A DNA stretch of 64,000 nt from Pleodorina starrii. Lineage: Eukaryota; Chlorophyta; Chlorophyceae; Chlamydomonadales; Volvocaceae. The stretch is from assembly GCA_030267565.1 (NCBI GenBank), contig BRXU01000027.1:915001-979000 (forward strand), written 5' to 3'. Positions within the stretch are counted from its first letter, which is position 1. Every line of letters starts with the position of its first letter. Shown piece after piece: positions 1 to 10,474 of the stretch. The notes beneath the pieces are model-generated. The model made no database searches. It was not told the DNA's origin and saw nothing but the letters and a program-made list of their open reading frames with translations. A program made the translations under genes and the position numbers.

Positions 1-1974
1 CGGCGCTGGCGCTGCTGCGCTGCTACGATCAGCTGGATTACTCGCCGCGGGCGCTGCTGCTGCTGGGGATCTCTCTGGCGCTGGAGACCCGCCTGGCGGC
101 CGCGCCGCTGCCATCGCTGCTGGCGGCGCTGCACCTGCTGCTGTGCCGCCTGGGCCTCGCCCCCAACGAGGGACTGGCGGCGGCCATCCAGGAGCGACTC
201 GTGCCGCGGCTGATGCTGGCGGCGGCGGCGAAGCCGCCGCCGCAGCTGCCGACGGCGGCGGCCGACGGCGCCGCCGCCGCCGGCGGACTGACGGTGCGGC
301 AGCGGCTGGCGGCGCTGGACGTGTTGGCGGCGGCGCGCGTTCGGCCGCACCCGGCGCAGCTGGCGGCGCTGCTGGAGGTGGAGCTTCTGCCGGCGGCGGC
401 GGCGGCAGGTGGCGGCGGCGGCGGTGAGGGGCGGCGGCGGATGGCGCTGGCGGCGCTGAGCGGCGACGAGTTGGTGCGGCTGCTGTGGCGCTGCGTGGCA
501 TTCCGCGCTCTGCCCTCCTGGCGCTTCATCGGCGAGTGGATGGAGGCGTTTGCAGCTGCCGCCGCCGGAGGCGGCGGCGGCAGCGGCGGCGGAGCCGCTG
601 CCGCCGCCGCTGGCGCGGCGGCGGCCGTCAGCCCCGGCGCGCTGGCGCGCGTGGGCTGGAGCCTGGCGCAGATGGGCATTCAGCCTGAGCCGGGCTGGCT
701 GGCGGTCTATCGGACGGCGCTGTCGGGGCCGGTGCTGGGGGAGTTGGATGCGGAAGCGCTGAGCCTGGTTGGCCACTCGGCGCTGCTGCTGCGTTCGCGG
801 CCGCCGGGCGAGTGGCTGGAGGCGCTGCTGCGGGCGGCGCTGGGCCGCATGCAGCAGGAGGAGGAGGAGAGGAAGGAGGGAGGGCGGGGGCTGGATGCGG
901 CGTCGGCGGCGCGGCTGCTGCACTTTGCCGCGGCTTCGGAGGTTGAGGTGTCGAGGGACTGGATGCAGGTGGGTGGGTGGGCGGGTGCAAGGGCCGCACG
1001 GGGGTCGACAACGGGGGTCGGCACGGGGAGTGCTGGGCCCCGACCCGACCCGACCCCACCCGCCAACGCTGGAGCCAACGTCTGCGAGCGGCCTGCACGT
1101 CTCAGCGCGCGACGCTGTGCCCCCAATACCACCGGCTGCCAAACCGCCGCGCACCAAACCATCCCGCCTCCCAACAGCCCACCCAACTTCCGCAACTCAC
1201 GAGCCCCACGCCGGTCCCGACAATCCCCGCCAGCCCTTTGATGTCGTCCCGCCTTCGCGCCGAAACCGATTCCGAAACGGGTCCCGATTCCGCCGCACCC
1301 GCCTGTCGCACCCCCACTCCAGCTTGCATGTAAGGAATGTCATACTCTAAATCCACCCTCACCTCCGCCCCTCAACCCTGCTGCAGTCCTTCTTCCTGCA
1401 CACCCAGCGCCTCATAGACGTGGAGGTGGAGGCGAAGGGCCGCGCCACCTCCACAGCCGCCGTCACCACCCCCACTCCCGCCAGCCCCGACCAGATAGCC
1501 CTCATGCTGCGCGCTCTGGCACAGCTGGGCTTCCGGCCGCCGCATGCCTGGCTGACGGCCGCCCTGGAGCGCCTGCGCATAGGCGCCGCCATCCTGACCC
1601 CCGCCTGCTTCCCCGTGGCGCTGGCGTCGCTGACGCGGCTGTGCCCCGATGTGGTTTCGGAGCCCCAAGCGCTGGGGCCCGACGGCGTCGTGGGTGTGCT
1701 GGTCCGCGACGCGTACCATAAGCGGGCCGAATTCACCTCGGTGGAGTTGCGGTGGCTGTTTGAGTCGTTGGCGGCGTACCCGGATTACGAGCTGCCGCCG
1801 GTGGCGTTGGCGGGCCTGATGGAGGCGCTGCAGCGACGGACGGCTCTAGAGGAGGCGAAGGACGAGGGGGAGGAGGCGGAGGGCGACGGCGGCGGCGGGG
1901 GCGATGTGGCGGTGGCGCTTGGGGACGCTGTGAGCGAGGAGTGGCTGCGGTGGGACGGCGCGCTGGGCGGGTAG
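1..1974 (+). CDS. OPR-like helical-repeat protein, 3' part (5' end outside window)
   Basis: Two exons are visible: <1-968, open from base 3, and 1387-1974, ending in TAG. They join in phase 0 across a GT-AG intron (969-1386, AG|gtgggt ... ctgcag|TCC). The protein is Ala/Leu-rich and helical. Loose repeats carry motifs such as LARVGWSLAQMG and IALMLRALAQLGFRPPHAW, which resemble the Leu/Trp-rich repeats of algal octotricopeptide (OPR) and FASTK-like organellar RNA-binding proteins. That family usually works in chloroplast or mitochondrial RNA stability and translation. The repeat assignment is by eye, no RAP domain is seen, and the N-terminus (targeting peptide) lies off the window, so the function is inferred. 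A long Gly/Ala tract (about 380-430 and 540-630) is low-complexity and hard to align. The acidic C-terminal tail is also unstructured. The exon structure is firm; the family call is moderate. Confidence 0.7.
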
Positions 1975-2822
1975 GTGGCGGCGTGAAGGCGGGGATGGCT
2001 GAAGCTGTGTCTTTTTGTTCTTTGCGCGCGGGGATGCGCGCGGTGGTGGTGGTGGTGATGGTGGTCGTCGCGGCTGGTATAGGGTTTTGATGGCTGCTGA
2101 TTTTCGATGTGTGCCGCTGTGCCGTTAATTGTGCCGCTGCTGTGGGTTGGTGCGGCTTGCCTCGGCATGCCGGTAGCAGTGCGGTGCGTCGTAACGTGGT
2201 TTCGGAGGTACGTGGCTTTGCTGCTGTCGGGTGTCCAGGTAAGACGTCCTGTGCGGGGACCCAATCCTCGGACGATTAGATGTGCGGTGTGACCGAACGA
2301 AACGCCGTCGGCCGCCGCACCCTCCTCAGCTCCTCAGCTCGGGGTGGGTGAACGACTACAGACGCCTTTGCCGATCATGGGGACCAGGCTTGGGCGGGCT
2401 GTCTGTCTGCATGTATGTGTGACAACAGCGGCACCGGAAAAAATTGCCAAACAATTGCCAAAAATTGCCGTACGGTCCCAACGGTCGCAACAGCGGGCGT
2501 CCGGTGTTGATGCGCAGTGCTCCGCACCGGCCGCGACCGGCCACAGCCTTGAGCGGCCGTACAGAGCAAAGCCACGTGCGCAACCCGCCCGACCGCCGCC
2601 GTCACCACCGCCGCCTGCCAAGCCGCATCCAGCAGACCGTCTCGTCACCGCACGCGCACATAAGCACACACGCGCACACGCCGCGGGGTGAGCCCGCGAG
2701 CCGGGCCCCACAAACAGGTGCGTCGCCTCGCCGCCGGGGGGGCTAGTTCATGTAGTTCATCTTGCGCCATTGGGCTTGTGACAGGGCGGCAGGTGGAGTT
2801 TCCCCGTGTGGTTCCTCTCCTC
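1975..2822. other. Intergenic, convergent 3' ends
   Basis: This 848-bp stretch lies between the stop codons of the convergent OPR-like (+) and EngB (-) genes and should hold both 3' UTRs. No open frame looks coding and no TGTAA is evident. A short (GGT)n run (about 2040-2060) is the only repeat noticed. Confidence 0.5.
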
Positions 2823-4167
2823 TCATTTGGTGGCCCGGATGTGCAGCTCCCGCAGTGACGCCACGTAGCCCAGCAGCTCGGAGCGGCCCGCCCCGGTCCG
2901 GGAGCTGGTCTCGAAGCAGCGAGGCAGCTCCTCCCACTCCGCCGCCATCTGCGCAGTCCATTGCAGCGGCGACAGGAGGGTACGCAGTCCTTCGGGCCCT
3001 CATCGTATCGCACGGGACGTCGTTGCCGCCACACGCAGCAGCAGCCGCACGGCACCAGGAAACAAACGGAGAGGGAGGAGGGTGGCACCCAGTACGGCCC
3101 CTCGGCCGGGCGGCGCTGAACCGGGTTTCAACCACGTGCGGTGCGGGGTGATTGACGTGTCCTCTAAGCGGGTGAAAGTCCCCCGGGCCAAGGCTGCCTA
3201 ACCCACCAGGCCCAACGGACAAACAGCAGCCCAGCCGCACCAGCGCCGTGAGCCCAGCCCCCCAGCTCCTTCACCCGGCCGCACTTACCAGCTGCTTGAA
3301 CGCACGCACGTTCTGTGCGTTGGGCGGCATGTCTCGCTTGCGGTTGTCGATCTTTGTAAACACGATGCAGAAGGGCACCTCGCACTCGGCCAGCCAGTTG
3401 GCGCAGTCGGCGTCCACCTGCTGGGGGGTGACGCTCGAGTCCACCAGCAGCAGCACGCTCACCAGGTTCTCGCGCTGGATGAAGAAGTCCTTGGTGAACG
3501 TGAGCCACTCCTCACGGTTGGACTTGCCCGCCTTCGCGAAGCTGCACCGGATGGGGGAAATGGGAGGTTAGACGCAAACGGCGATGTGGTATGATGTGCG
3601 GCACGTGGGAAGTGTGAGTGCCCGGGGGCCCGCGCAGGTGGTCCCTGACACGGGCGCGAGCTCGGCGGTGGTTGGGAACGGCGACGCACCCGTATCCCGG
3701 CAAGTCGACCAGGTACCAGCAGTCGTTGATGAGGTAGTGGTTGATAAGCTTGGTCATGCCTGTGATCAGATGCCATCTTCAGATTGTTTATTTAAACGTC
3801 GATGGCATCGTCGAACGGCAGCCACGCGGACGCGCTCACCGGGCTCTTTCGAGACCTTTGCCAATTTGTCGTTCCGCGTTAGGGAATTAATAAGAGATGA
3901 TTTTCCCACATTCGACCGGCCTATGAGCGCGAATTCTGGCAGCTTGTCGGGTGGACAGTCGGCAACTCGCGTGCTGCTCTTGATGAATTCCGCCTTGCGG
4001 ATGTTGCTGTTCAATGGAGGCGGAAGGTCAAGTTGCATGTATTGGAATCCATCAGAGGAGCCTGCAGCGAGGCGGATGGCCGTCCGCACACGGCGAGCCG
4101 GCGGCACACGACTGCAAGCGAGGCCAAGCGCCTGAGGCGTGAGGGGACGCGTTGCCATTTGGAACAT
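2823..4167 (-). CDS. EngB: EngB/YihA-type GTPase, probably organelle-targeted
   Basis: complement(join(2823..2948, 3289..3541, 3690..3759, 3840..4167)) gives 777 nt, 258 residues, with all introns GT-AG and in phase. It is a TRAFAC-class ribosome-assembly GTPase. The motifs are in order: G1 GRSNVGKS (83-90), G3 DLPGYG (128-133), G4 TKID (195-198) and G5 ETSS (230-233). [12 protein letters not shown] and LVDLPGYG are typical of EngB/YihA/YsxC. In bacteria this family aids maturation of the 50S subunit; plant and algal homologues are organellar. About 45 Arg/Ala-rich residues precede the domain and fit a transit peptide. The start used is MFQMATRP at 4167. MATRP (4158) and an upstream in-frame ATG at 4251 are alternatives. 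The length fits the family. Confidence 0.92.
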
Positions 4168-5040
4168 CCAAACGTCAAAAACATTAATGTCGGAAATTGG
4201 GGCGTTAGCCGTCGAGTTCAAGCTGAAAGTCAAGACGGTTGTGTTGTACAAACGGAAAACCTCTTTGCCCTGCCTCTTGGAGACCTCAACACCTCATCCT
4301 CCGCCAGGCCCAGGCGGCGGCTCCCTAGCGACGACCGGCCGATGGGTGAAAATTGCAATGGCATCTCCACGCGCTCGCTTGTGTTCAGGTCTATCACACC
4401 AGTCAGGCAATGGCCGTGAGGCCGTCCCTGCCGACGCGGCGAACAGCTTGCACCGTCACGCCCGCGGCCAGGAGCGCACACACCGCCGGTCGGCAGCCCA
4501 CCTCTGCGTTCCTCAGCAGCGCACACAGTCTGGTCCAGCCAGCCCAGCCCAGCCCAGCAGGTGGAGCGTGCCCCCGCCCTCATCGCCGGCGCGCTTTGTC
4601 GCCGCCCCGCTTGTTATTGAATGCCGCCTTAACAGTCCACGCTGGCACTGACGAACGCATGGACCGCGGCCATAGGACAAACCCACATGCCAGTTCCGCG
4701 GTGACACCTTGCCTCACGTCGCCACGTGACCACACATACCGTACCTCTTCGACAATGCCTGCCCATCCAGCACGGACGCGCGACGCGGGGGCCAACACCC
4801 CACGGCCAGCGGTCTTGCCCTCACGAAAGGCTTCGCATCACAAGCCCGAACACACGGCGATCCGCTGCAATAGCTGCTGCTGCTGTTGCAGCAAGGCCAT
4901 AGGCCGACCCCGCCGGTGGCCCCCTCCCGCTGGCAGGTACAGCGTTGCTGCAGCACGGTAGTTGCCGCCAGCGCGCGAGCCAGGGCGGCCAGACGCGCCA
5001 CGCCGTCATCACCATCAGGCCTGCCGTCTGCGGGCCCCCA
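4168..5040. other. Intergenic, EngB 5' region and glycosyltransferase 3' UTR
   Basis: About 870 bp between two tandem minus-strand genes. It should contain the EngB promoter and 5' UTR (left) and the 3' UTR of the glycosyltransferase (right). Open frames here have no recognisable domain. Nothing else is seen. Confidence 0.4.
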
Positions 5041-8000
5041 TCACGCCTGCACCATCGGCCTGACCTCGTGCTTGTAGTCGCGGTACCTCTCCGGCAGCGG
5101 CGGGTCGCCCTCCAGGTCACAGCCCTTGCGGAAGGGACAGTGCCCCGCCGGGTACTGCGACCGGAGCGTGCGCAGGTTCATGAGCCGCACGTAATTCTCC
5201 AGCGACTCGAGGAACTTGCCGGGCCCGGTGCCCCAGCCGGCGCCCCAGCGGGCCATGTACACGGTCGAGCCCAGGTTCTGCTGCCGGCCCCAGCACCGCA
5301 CGCCGGTCTCGGGCTTGTGCGTGCCGCCCGGCTCGCTGGGGTCGCCGGCGGCCTTACGCACCAGTGGCATGTAGGCCACGTGCCAGCCTGCGAGGCGGGA
5401 GCAGGGCTTAGCGTGACCAGTCCAAAGCAAAGAGGCAAGCTGTTGGCTGATAGACGTAGGAAACGCGGGAAAGAAGCGGAGGAGGAGTTGAGGGGGTTGT
5501 TGGGAGCGTGGCGCGCACAGAGATGTGGGTGCCGGTGGTGTGGGTGCCGGTGGTTGGTTGCCGTTGTGTGATTACGATGGCCCGAGTGCTCCCAGCCAAA
5601 GGGCAGCCCAAGGACGCTGCGCAGGGCGGCGCGGGTGCATCCCCCATCTGGATGCGGATCAGCCCAGTGTCCGTGATGGACAATCACCCCCACCACCACT
5701 ACCAAGGTGCCCTGCCCAGGCGCCGACGCCGCTGCCGCCTCTGCACTTGCACAAAAGAGGCACAACGGCGTGCACCCACACCTGCACTATCAGACCAACT
5801 CTGCACGAGCTGACCTCGCCGCGCGGACCGGCTTCAGGCCGCCCAACTGAAAGTCACCACGGCATCATCACCGTCACCGCCACCGCCCCCGTGCCACGAG
5901 TGTCACTGTCACCCCAAAGAGGGTGTATCCTTTCCAGCGCAGGATGGGCCCCGAGCCGCTTTGCTCTCCAGGCGCTCTCACCTGCTGTCCAAAACCGAAT
6001 GGAGAGCTCCCAGTCGGACCAGATGCCGCACTCGCCTGCGGACCAGGTGCGCACAGGTGCGTGCAGGGACTGGCTTGAGACGAAGTGGTGGCGGTGGTGG
6101 TGTTGGTGGCGGTGGTAGTTGCCGCCGGAGCGCTGCTGCTGAAACGCCCCCACAGCCGCATACCGTTTACCGTATGTCACCCCGACACACCGGACGCCAG
6201 CGTGTGGCGGCAGGTGTTGCGACCAACGGGGCATGCGTGTGCGCTTCGCACGGTCTGATGCACAGGTCACCGCCCCCCATCCCCATTCCCCTGCGGCATG
6301 GCCATGGGGACTCCGCGACGCTTCATATTCCCCGCTTGAACCGACATACCCCTTGCTGGGAGACTGACGGAGGCGGAGGAAGAGGGGTGTTAGGGACTCC
6401 CCTCGGCTGCAAACCCCGCCCAGTCCACTGGGCTGTACAGCGCCTTCCCTTAACCCCCCCAAACTCCATCTCCGCCTCTCCGCCAAGATGCCCCCTACGC
6501 TGATGGCTCAGCCCACGGAGCCCTCGCACGCACCGGGGTCCGACATGCCCTCGTCCAGGCCGCCCACCGCTCTATAAGCCGTACGACGGATGGCAATCGG
6601 CGCCAAGTCGACCTGGCGGAGCCACACGGACACGCAAGGCATAAATTAGTCGTCGGCGGGTGCCAGCTGCACCCCGGCTGCACCCCGGCGATGAACTGAA
6701 CAGCCGACGGTCGCGGCGGTTGGAGTTCTTTCGCCGCCATTGGTTCGTCCTGCTGCTGCTACCGTATGGTCGGCCGGGCCAGAGGATACAGCCAACCGAT
6801 TCGGGCGCAAAATGTGACATGGCAGGCTTAGCTTTGCAGCACCTTGCCTTTTCTCTGGATCGTGCACTCCCTTCAGCCGTCGTGGTTTGAAGCGGATCCG
6901 AGGTCGTCTGTCGCTGTATCATCGCCAGGGCCCTGCTTTCAATTCGGGGGGTTTTTGCCCGCCCTCCTACCCGACTGCCCGCGCCGCCTCCCGCCCGCAT
7001 GCTTTCTCACCCTGTGGGCTCACCACCCGCCTGCCCGCCCACCCTCCCGCCAGCACTCGCGGCACCGAACGGTGCGACACAGCACAGAACAGTACGACAC
7101 ATCACCGAACGGTACGGTACGACAAGGCAAGGCGTCCTTACCTGGAACGCGAATATCATGTGGTTGGACGTGTATGGGTCCATGAAGTTGGCGGCGTTAA
7201 GTTCGTTGCCCTCTCCGTGCGACAGCTGCAGCTTGTTGAGGCCCACCATGGCCAGCTGCGGCATCGCCTCCATCTGGGCCACCAGCCGGGGGAGCCAGGA
7301 GCAGTCGGCAGGCTCCAGCACGTCGTCGTCCTGAAGCAGCAGCAGAAGCGGCATCCAGGTCCGCAGGGGCAGCCCGAGGCACAGCGCAGCGGCAGCAGAC
7401 AGCCCGAGCCGCATCAGCGGCAGCATTCACAACAGGATTACGGTAGCAGCAGCGGCCGCGACGGGGGCGTATGAAGATAGGAAGGGAAGTGTAACTGCCA
7501 GCCTGCTACTGTCCGGCAGTCCCGGCGAAAAGGAACAATGCGGAGACCTATTATGGGTATACACATTATGGCACACGCGTTGACCACATGTTGGCACGGC
7601 GGCAAGCGGCAGGCGGAAACGGACAAGCGGCAGTGGTCCCCGTCATGCAGCAGGCGGACGGGGAGGACTCAAGAAACACGGCCGTACGGTACAGCACTGT
7701 ACCGCATGGCACCATACCTGCAGCAGCACCAAGTACTTCCCGCGCGCCATGCCTGCGAGGCGGTTGTAGCCGCGCAGCTCATGGAGGTTGTACGACATCA
7801 CGGGTACGACGAAGCCGTTGGTGCTCCAGCTCAGGTCGGCCCAGCGCTGGCCCTCCTGCGCTTGGGCGGGGCGGCAAATGCATTTCATAAGCGGGTGGGG
7901 CGGGGCGTAATTCGGGCCCCCAGAACTCTTCATCTAGGCCCACCGTGCGGAGACCCAGGGCAACAGGGCAAGGCTGCTAGGCCGGGGCAGCCCTTTGCTC

Positions 8001-9318
8001 GGTAGCACCGCGCCAGCGCCGAGCCCATCAATCGGGGGGACGCGGCTGGCCCACCCGCTACGCGACAAGTGTACCGCTGATTCACGCATGCGTGTGCTCA
8101 CCTGCGGGCTGTCGACGTTGATCAGGAACTCCGACGGCACCAGCTGGTTGCATGTCTGCAGCAGCGAGAGCAACGGCGCGATGGTGTGGAGGCAACTTTG
8201 AGTTGCGCCCAAAAGCACGCGTGGGTGGCCCAGTTGTACGACCGAAGCGAACAAGGCGATGCGCCCTCGCGTCTAGGAGCGGTGGCCCGTGTTTCTGGCC
8301 AGCCGCTGTGTCCAATTAAGCTGACGGTTGGGGGCTTGTGGACGGGTTTGCATGCACCCTAGTTTAATGTAAGTGTCAGAGAAGCAGCAGTTCGTGTGGC
8401 AGCTTTCGGGCCTGGACGGCGCATCAGGGCCCCAACTGGTCGGGCACGAGACGGCGGCCCAGTAGCGCAGCGTCCGCGCAGTTCCGTTGAGGCTGGGGCT
8501 GTGGGACAAGCCGTCTCCGGTTCGCGCGGTGCCACCTGCCTGCAGCATGGTGACAAAGGTGTCGATGACCCGTGGGCGCTTGAAGTACTGCAGCATGAAG
8601 GACACCATTGGCTGGTCCGGGAAGAGCCGGGGCTGCAGGTGACCGCTGGTGCAGTGGACCTGCAGGGCAGCGACAACCAAGAGGCGTCGACTGAAGGGTC
8701 CTGAGCGTCTCTTGCAGACCGTGCAGTAGCTGTAGGTATTGGTGCAGATGAGGGCGGAGCCTGCCCACGCGCAACTACGCAGGACCCCTTCCAGAGCTGA
8801 ATTGGTCACACAATATTCCCGGGGCGGTGATAGGGGACGCGCTAGTCCATAGCTCGCACATCTAAAGGCAGGTGGAACATCAGGTGGAGCCTCACCAAGT
8901 CTTGGACACTCGTGTTTTTTGCGATCAAATCCTTTGACCGCAGATCAGAAACAAGCGTCACCAGCTTTGCCTCAGTCTCCGCACGCCCAGCGGCCGCTTT
9001 CTCCATACGTTTGGTCACATAACTTTGGTTCCAAGGCGTCTTCCACGCGTATTGCTCTTCAATACTTTCTGGAGGATTTCTCATTCTGTCCAGCAAAGAT
9101 TCCATGTCCACTTCTATGCGCCGGTGAATCAACCATGTTTGGAATAGGTCACGCAAGGCTACAAACTCGTGACTATGTTGTGGTAGCTTCGATAGATGTT
9201 CCTCACAAAATGGTAGTCGTAGACGATGCGGTTGTTCACCGGCGCATAGTGCCAAACATCCGAACAGCAAAGTGCAAATTAACCCAGCCAAGCTAGGTAG
9301 AGCCTTCGCGAGCGACAT
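5041..9318 (-). CDS. Secretory-pathway GT2-like glycosyltransferase
   Basis: complement(join(5041..5387, 5982..6035, 6534..6612, 7142..7330, 7718..7855, 8102..8155, 8540..8659, 8896..9318)) gives 1404 nt, 467 residues, with all phases closing. The N-terminus (MSLAKALPSLAGLICTLLFG) is a signal peptide or anchor. The GT-A fold begins at PMVSFMLQYFKRP, followed by FLINVDSP, then the DxD motif in LLQDDDVLEP (D246-D248). Next comes an acceptor-side region with APIAIRRTAYRAVGGLDE, and then GIWSDWELSIRFWTAGW, a usual GT2-like C-terminal block. Donor and acceptor sugars cannot be told. The exon at 6534-6612 was found by phase and homology only. The intron after 8540 has a GC donor (CAG|gcaggt), the only choice that keeps the reading frame into TCNQLVPSEFL. 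It probably acts in the ER/Golgi on cell-wall or secreted glycoproteins (inference). Confidence 0.85.
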
Positions 9319-10474
9319 CTGACCAGTACTGCATCAGTGTGCTGCTCGTTTTCGGAAAGAGGGTTACAACCGAGCTACATTCGCTCCGAGAAACAATCCG
9401 TACAGGAGCGGTTTGAAATTGCGACTGTTGTGACCCCAATCGTTAACCTGTGCCTCATAGCGCCCCTCCAAACATTACCGGGTCTCTCGAATGCAGTGCG
9501 ACACAGTTTTCCGGCGCCAGTACCCTAACTGCTAGCACGGCAGCAACCATAGACCCCGCGAACTGCCGCGGGATGGGTACAGCGCGGCGGCGGCGGCGGC
9601 GCGAAGCGCGACAAAGAACATCACGTGACTCGATGTTCGCCGCAGGTGCAAGCCTGGGCGACCTCCAAGCAGCCAGTCTTAAACGATGCCGCTGTTTCCT
9701 TTCATGGCGCCGTTGTCCGCGGCGACAGCTGAGAGCGGATAAGCTGCTTGCCTCGCCTCGCGAGGCTTGGATAGCACATGCACTTTGGCAGATCCACAAC
9801 CTCCGCCCATGTTCCTCATGCACTATTCCTCCTTCATATGCGACCAGAACCGCCGCGCACAGCGCCAACAACGTCCCAACACCCCCTCCCCCACGTCCTC
9901 ATTCGGTGGCAACGTGGACATGCCACACTCAACATCGCAACAAACGGTTTTGCACCGCCAACACTCAAATGCCCGCCCTGCTGCAGCGTGCAGCCAGGCG
10001 CCAGTCCAGCCGCCAACAGGTAATGCAGAATTGCACGCCAAACGTAGTATATACCGTATCACCTTCAACCGTATCCAACAATCAATCAGCTACCGCATGT
10101 ACATGCCATGCCGTGATGCAAGTCCCAAGCGCCTAACCTCCTCGGTATGGCGCCGCTACGAAAGCAACTCATGCAACTCACTCAGCGGGCGCATGCTTTG
10201 CGACACCAGAATCCCGCCCCGCATCGCCCAATAAGTCGGGTCAAGCGCTCTCCCGCGTGTTTTCCACTCACTGCCTCGGCTGCTCCCGGTCAGGGGTCGC
10301 TGCTTGCGCATTCGCTGCGCCCGCTGCCCTCCGCTGCGTAGCCATATGCCATCACACCAACCATCAAGCGAAGACGTCGCTTTACCGCAATCACAAAACG
10401 TTGTGTTGCTCTAATCCACGCCGCTTCAGTTCATGATGCAAAGAAATTTACGGTGTCTAGGCCCCCCCACATTA
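9319..10474. other. Intergenic, glycosyltransferase 5' region and helicase 3' UTR
   Basis: About 1.15 kb between two minus-strand genes. It should hold the glycosyltransferase promoter and 5' UTR (left) and the helicase 3' UTR (right). A GGC-repeat run sits at about 9583-9602. A TGTAA on the minus strand (plus ttaca, about 9362-9366) lies far from the helicase stop and is not a convincing poly(A) signal. No credible coding exon was found. Confidence 0.4.

Noticed and set aside
8842..9318. First glycosyltransferase exon read straight to the in-frame TAG as a short secreted protein
   Set aside because: A good donor (TTG|gtgagg at 8895) joins in phase to the GT-A fold exon; stopping early would leave the rest of the gene without a start.
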